From an uncultured Chryseobacterium sp. (GTDB lineage: Bacteria; Bacteroidota; Bacteroidia; Flavobacteriales; Weeksellaceae), in assembly GCA_913775525.1 (NCBI GenBank), contig CAJYLH010000041.1:1-64000 (forward strand): DNA of 64,000 nt, written 5' to 3'. Every line of letters begins with the position of its first letter. Position 1 is the first letter of the stretch. The notes beneath the pieces are model-generated. The model made no database searches. It was not told where the DNA came from and saw only the letters and a program-made list of their open reading frames with translations. A program made the position numbers and the translations under genes. Positions 60,938 to 64,000 of this stretch are shown here, piece by piece.

Positions 60938-63085
60938 GTGTATATAAATAAAGAAGATTTAAACGAATTAGAGTTTCCGCAATTGCTCGCGGAAATAGCT
61001 CCATTTGCCTATTCTCCCAAAACAAGAGAAAAAATTCTTCAGCTCCTGCCGATGACGATTGACGAGGCAGAAATTTCCCTGAAAAAAACATCAGAATACC
61101 TGTCGAGTTTTGAAAGCTCAAATGCAGTTCCGTTTGATGAGTATGAGGATATTGAAAATGAGCTGAAACTGATGCTGATTGAAAATTACCGCCTTGAAAA
61201 CAGTGCATTCATCAAGATAAAAACCTTAACGGAACAGATCGGGAAACTCCAGAAGTTTTTTCCTACCATGCCGGAGACCTTTCCAACCTTAATGAAAGAT
61301 GCCGGTGTGCTGGAATTTAAAAAAGAGATCATAGATAAGGTAGATAAGGTCTTTAACCGTTTCGGCGAAGTAAAAAGTGAAGCTTCACCGATCCTGAAAG
61401 AACTGAGAACTGAAATCCAGCATGCTAAAAAAGCGATTCAGGAAAACTTTAACCGCGCATTATTCAATTACGGCCAGAGTGATTTCCTGGATGATATCCG
61501 CGAAACCATTATAGAAGACCAGAGGGTTCTGGCTGTAAAATCAGGATTTAAGAAGCGGGTTCCGGGCAGGGTCCTCGGGCTTTCCAAAACAGGATCGATT
61601 ACGTATATCCAGCCGGACAGTGTGGTAAAGCATTATTTTAAGCTGAAGGAAAACCAGGAAGAAGAGAAAAAGGAGATTGATAAGATCCTCAGGAAACTGA
61701 CGGCAGAACTTTCAGAGTTCCAGCCTCAGCTCTGGAGGTACCAGATGTATATTTTCGACCTGGATCTGACCCGGGCAAAAGCTAAATTTGCAGAACTGAT
61801 CAACGGAGTTTTACCGAAAATCAACCGTCATAAAACCTTGCGGTTACGGGAAGCCTTCCACCCTTTGCTATTCCTGAGAAACAAAGCGGAAAACAAAAAG
61901 ATTTTCCCGCAGACCCTGACCCTGACAGATCACAACAGAATCATCTGTATCTCCGGACCGAATGCAGGAGGAAAATCCATCACCCTGAAAACGGTAGGAC
62001 TGCTTCAGCTGATGATCCAGAGCGGAATCCTGGTTCCCGTACATCCGAAATCAGAAATGTTTTTCTTTGAAAAGATCATGACTGATATCGGGGATAACCA
62101 GTCGATTGAAAACCACCTGTCCACCTATTCTTCAAGACTGAAAAAAATGGGCGGCATCATCCGGGAAGCAGATGCCAATACCCTTTTGCTGATTGATGAG
62201 TTCGGTACCGGTTCAGACCCTGAATTGGGCGGTGCACTGGCAGAAAGCTTCCTTGAGTTTTTCTATGATAAAAAGAGTTTTGCCATCATCACCACGCACT
62301 ATACCAATATCAAACTGGTGGTGGAACAGCTTCCGAATGCAGAAAATGCAGCCATGCTTTTCAATGAAGAAACCCTGGAACCGATGTATAAGCTTGAAGT
62401 AGGACAGGCCGGAAGCTCCTTTACTTTTGAGGTTGCTGAAAAGAATAAAATCCCAAGGTTCATCATTCATTCTGCCAAGAAAAAGGTTGAGCACGATATT
62501 GTGAACCTGGATAAGACCATCGTTAAGCTCCAGCAGGAAAAATTTGAAGTTGAAAAACTGAAATCCGACCTGGCGGAACGAAAGGAATCGGTAGAAGATA
62601 AACGGGACAACCTGCAAAAGCTGAATGATCAGCTGCAGCAGAAACTGTTCAACTTCCAGAAGCTTTATGAAGAGGAACACCGCAAGCTTCAATTCGGGAA
62701 TAAGATTGAAACGTTTATCGACAGCTATGTCAAAGGAAAATCCAGGAAAGATGTTGTTAAGGATTTCGTAAAAATCCTGGAGCAGGAGAAATTCAGGAAA
62801 GTGGGTGCCGATAAGGATGAATCCAAACGCCTGCAGGTGGTAAAACGTAAAATCACCCAGCAGCTGAAAAAAGAGGATGTACAGGAACGGATTGCCGAAA
62901 CCAACGAAAAGCTGGAGGAAAAAATCAAGACCGAACGGGCTTTATGGATGAAAGAAGGCCAGCGGGTACGGATTAAAGGCAGTACCAGTGTAGGAACCAT
63001 CGAAAAAGTTTCCAAAAATAAAGTGATTGTTAATTACGGGACTTTTAAGACGACGATTAATGCGGATGAACTGGAGCGTATATGA
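60938..63085 (+). CDS. mutS2: MutS2-family DNA-binding ATPase lacking the Smr domain
   Basis: A 715-residue protein of the MutS2 branch. A lever/clamp region (about 1-310) precedes the ABC-type ATPase with Walker A GPNAGGKS (340-347), the D-loop region and Walker B LLLIDEFGTGSDPE (about 416-429). A long coiled coil (about 515-620) follows, and a small barrel-like end (EGQRVRIKGSTSVGTIEKVS, ending INADELERI). Typical MutS2 has a C-terminal Smr nuclease domain of about 80 residues, and it is missing here. Roles may include recombination control or ribosome rescue, as known for MutS2. The start codon is GTG. Confidence 0.9.
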   Translation: MYINKEDLNELEFPQLLAEIAPFAYSPKTREKILQLLPMTIDEAEISLKKTSEYLSSFESSNAVPFDEYEDIENELKLMLIENYRLENSAFIKIKTLTEQIGKLQKFFPTMPETFPTLMKDAGVLEFKKEIIDKVDKVFNRFGEVKSEASPILKELRTEIQHAKKAIQENFNRALFNYGQSDFLDDIRETIIEDQRVLAVKSGFKKRVPGRVLGLSKTGSITYIQPDSVVKHYFKLKENQEEEKKEIDKILRKLTAELSEFQPQLWRYQMYIFDLDLTRAKAKFAELINGVLPKINRHKTLRLREAFHPLLFLRNKAENKKIFPQTLTLTDHNRIICISGPNAGGKSITLKTVGLLQLMIQSGILVPVHPKSEMFFFEKIMTDIGDNQSIENHLSTYSSRLKKMGGIIREADANTLLLIDEFGTGSDPELGGALAESFLEFFYDKKSFAIITTHYTNIKLVVEQLPNAENAAMLFNEETLEPMYKLEVGQAGSSFTFEVAEKNKIPRFIIHSAKKKVEHDIVNLDKTIVKLQQEKFEVEKLKSDLAERKESVEDKRDNLQKLNDQLQQKLFNFQKLYEEEHRKLQFGNKIETFIDSYVKGKSRKDVVKDFVKILEQEKFRKVGADKDESKRLQVVKRKITQQLKKEDVQERIAETNEKLEEKIKTERALWMKEGQRVRIKGSTSVGTIEKVSKNKVIVNYGTFKTTINADELERI

Positions 63086-63178
63086 TCCTTTTGAATTTGA
63101 AAATCCGGTAATTTGAAAGTGATATGATTAATCCGTAAGATATCAAAAATGATACTTTCTTATGGTGATGTATAATAA

Positions 63179-63208
63179 AAAAGAGTGCTCATTGCCGAGC
63201 ACTCTTTT
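63179..63208. terminator. bidirectional terminator between mutS2 and the T9SS protein
   Basis: AAAAGAGTGCTC (63179-63190) pairs perfectly with 63197-63208 around ATTGCC, with T on the plus strand and A on the left flank (T on the minus strand). It ends both convergent genes. Confidence 0.8.
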
Positions 63209-63211
63209 GTT

Positions 63212-64000
63212 TTATTTTTTGATCAGCTTAAGGCGTGTGACCTTATCATGATGTTTAACCTGTATAAAATAGATGCCTTTTACCAGGTGTCGCACATCTA
63301 TTTTCTGCTCTGAAATTTTTCCTGTACTGATCTTTTGCCCTGCTGCATTATAAATTTCAAATTCATTTCCGGAAATGTCTGAGATATGTATGATATCCGA
63401 GGCAGGATTAGGGTAAATACTGGCATGGCTCACTGTACCGGTTTCGGAGGCGGAAAGACTAGCATCCTCTGATATATACACTCCATAATCTTCCACTTCC
63501 CCATAAGTGAATGTTCCGCAAACGGGACTTGTATAGGTTTCGCTTATTATAACCCTCATGGCAACACCGCAGCCTGATCCTGTCTGGAATGCGGTTGAGG
63601 GAACAGCAAATGACGAACTGACGGCAGATGAACCGGATGAATTGGAGACTAATATCATTTCTGAATCCTGAAACGTTCCATCAGCATTAAAATCGATCCA
63701 CGCTCTTACCGATGCCGTGCCCGGAGTTGCCTGCCACGTCTTGGAGACTGAGATGATATTATTGGTACTTCCCAGAAACAGCTGAACTTTTCGGGACGGG
63801 TCCGGACGGTAGTCTGTATACGTTGAAGCCCCGGAATTGCTTACCATAGGAGTAAGACCTGTCCCTGAAGGAGTTACCGTAACATTGGAAATATGCATGA
63901 CTTCTGCACCTGCGGAAGCAGCTGCACAATAATTCAGCGCGGTAGTAAAAGTGATCATAGAGGATGGTAATCCTGTTAAACCATTGCATATCTTAGCAAC
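63212..64000 (-). CDS. GEVED-domain protein with T9SS sorting tail, 5' truncated by the window
   Basis: The frame is open through the right edge (263 codons visible), so the N-terminus is outside the window; the in-frame Met at 63958 is not the true start. Visible parts are a GEVED domain (LNYCAAASAGAEVMHISNVT to FTYGEVEDYGVYI) and a type A T9SS sorting domain (ASIYPNPASDIIHIS, then KGIYFIQVKHHDKVTRLKLI). GEVED domains usually accompany secreted proteases or adhesins; the catalytic part, if any, is upstream. Export by T9SS and cleavage by PorU are expected. Confidence 0.88.
   Translation of the reverse strand, partial: VAKICNGLTGLPSSMITFTTALNYCAAASAGAEVMHISNVTVTPSGTGLTPMVSNSGASTYTDYRPDPSRKVQLFLGSTNNIISVSKTWQATPGTASVRAWIDFNADGTFQDSEMILVSNSSGSSAVSSSFAVPSTAFQTGSGCGVAMRVIISETYTSPVCGTFTYGEVEDYGVYISEDASLSASETGTVSHASIYPNPASDIIHISDISGNEFEIYNAAGQKISTGKISEQKIDVRHLVKGIYFIQVKHHDKVTRLKLIKK

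Noticed and set aside
1-64000. tRNA, rRNA or insertion sequences
   Set aside because: No cloverleaf with a TTC-type arm, no rRNA-like stretch and no transposase-like frame was noticed by reading; a covariance-model scan would be decisive.

Overview
The window looks like chromosomal DNA from a flavobacterium of the Weeksellaceae, most likely Chryseobacterium or a close relative. The evidence is type IX secretion genes (gldJ, porU, porV), C-terminal T9SS sorting domains, a GLPGLI-family protein, a mevalonate-pathway decarboxylase, promoters of the Bacteroidota form TTG-N19/20-TAnnTTTG, and the near absence of Shine-Dalgarno sequences. No rRNA, tRNA, CRISPR array or intact insertion sequence was seen.

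Layout. 0.5-5.2 kb: small lipoproteins, a methyltransferase, a periplasmic thioredoxin-like protein, and an AT-rich islet with a GLPGLI protein, a small secreted protein and an XRE regulator broken by one in-frame amber codon. 5.3-11.1 kb: fabH, a CorA-type transporter, a membrane patatin, tag, and a divergent HxlR/flavin-reductase pair. 11.2-16.0 kb: a tetR-tolC-emrA-emrB efflux operon with a 16-bp palindrome on its promoter. 16.2-25.3 kb: holB, an outer-membrane protein-lptC-anmK run, an AraC regulator beside a beta-helix protein, a Nudix hydrolase and murF. 25.3-32.2 kb: gldJ, porU and porV. 32.4-51.8 kb: mostly housekeeping, namely a FUSC transporter, a phosphopantetheinyl transferase, ahcY, a BspA-like T9SS cargo, purE and purK, a cation/proton antiporter, a TSUP permease with its DUF1634 partner, and an SDR-acyl-CoA ligase-mvaD operon. 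54.6-64 kb: pdxJ, a small-membrane-protein/MscS group, ung, a Smr-less MutS2, and a truncated GEVED/T9SS protein at the right edge.

The most interesting locus is 51.9-54.5 kb, a microviridin-type graspetide (omega-ester peptide) cluster on the minus strand. Two tandem precursors share a nearly identical leader (PFFASFLEKQ, then a Gly-Gly) and end in KYPSD cores. They are followed by an MdnB-type and then an MdnC-type ATP-grasp ligase, whose genes overlap by 8 nt. An intrinsic terminator lies between the precursors and the ligases, and a second one closes the operon. Both precursors also carry a conserved VTSPxxD segment before the core that the canonical tricyclic model does not explain. No dedicated protease, transporter or acetyltransferase is nearby. 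The class is known, including in Chryseobacterium (chryseoviridins, from memory), but this pair of precursors and its layout deserve a check.

A second pattern is that six genes on both strands have a start codon exactly 4 nt after a TAnnTTTG-like -7 element. This predicts leaderless or nearly leaderless transcripts.
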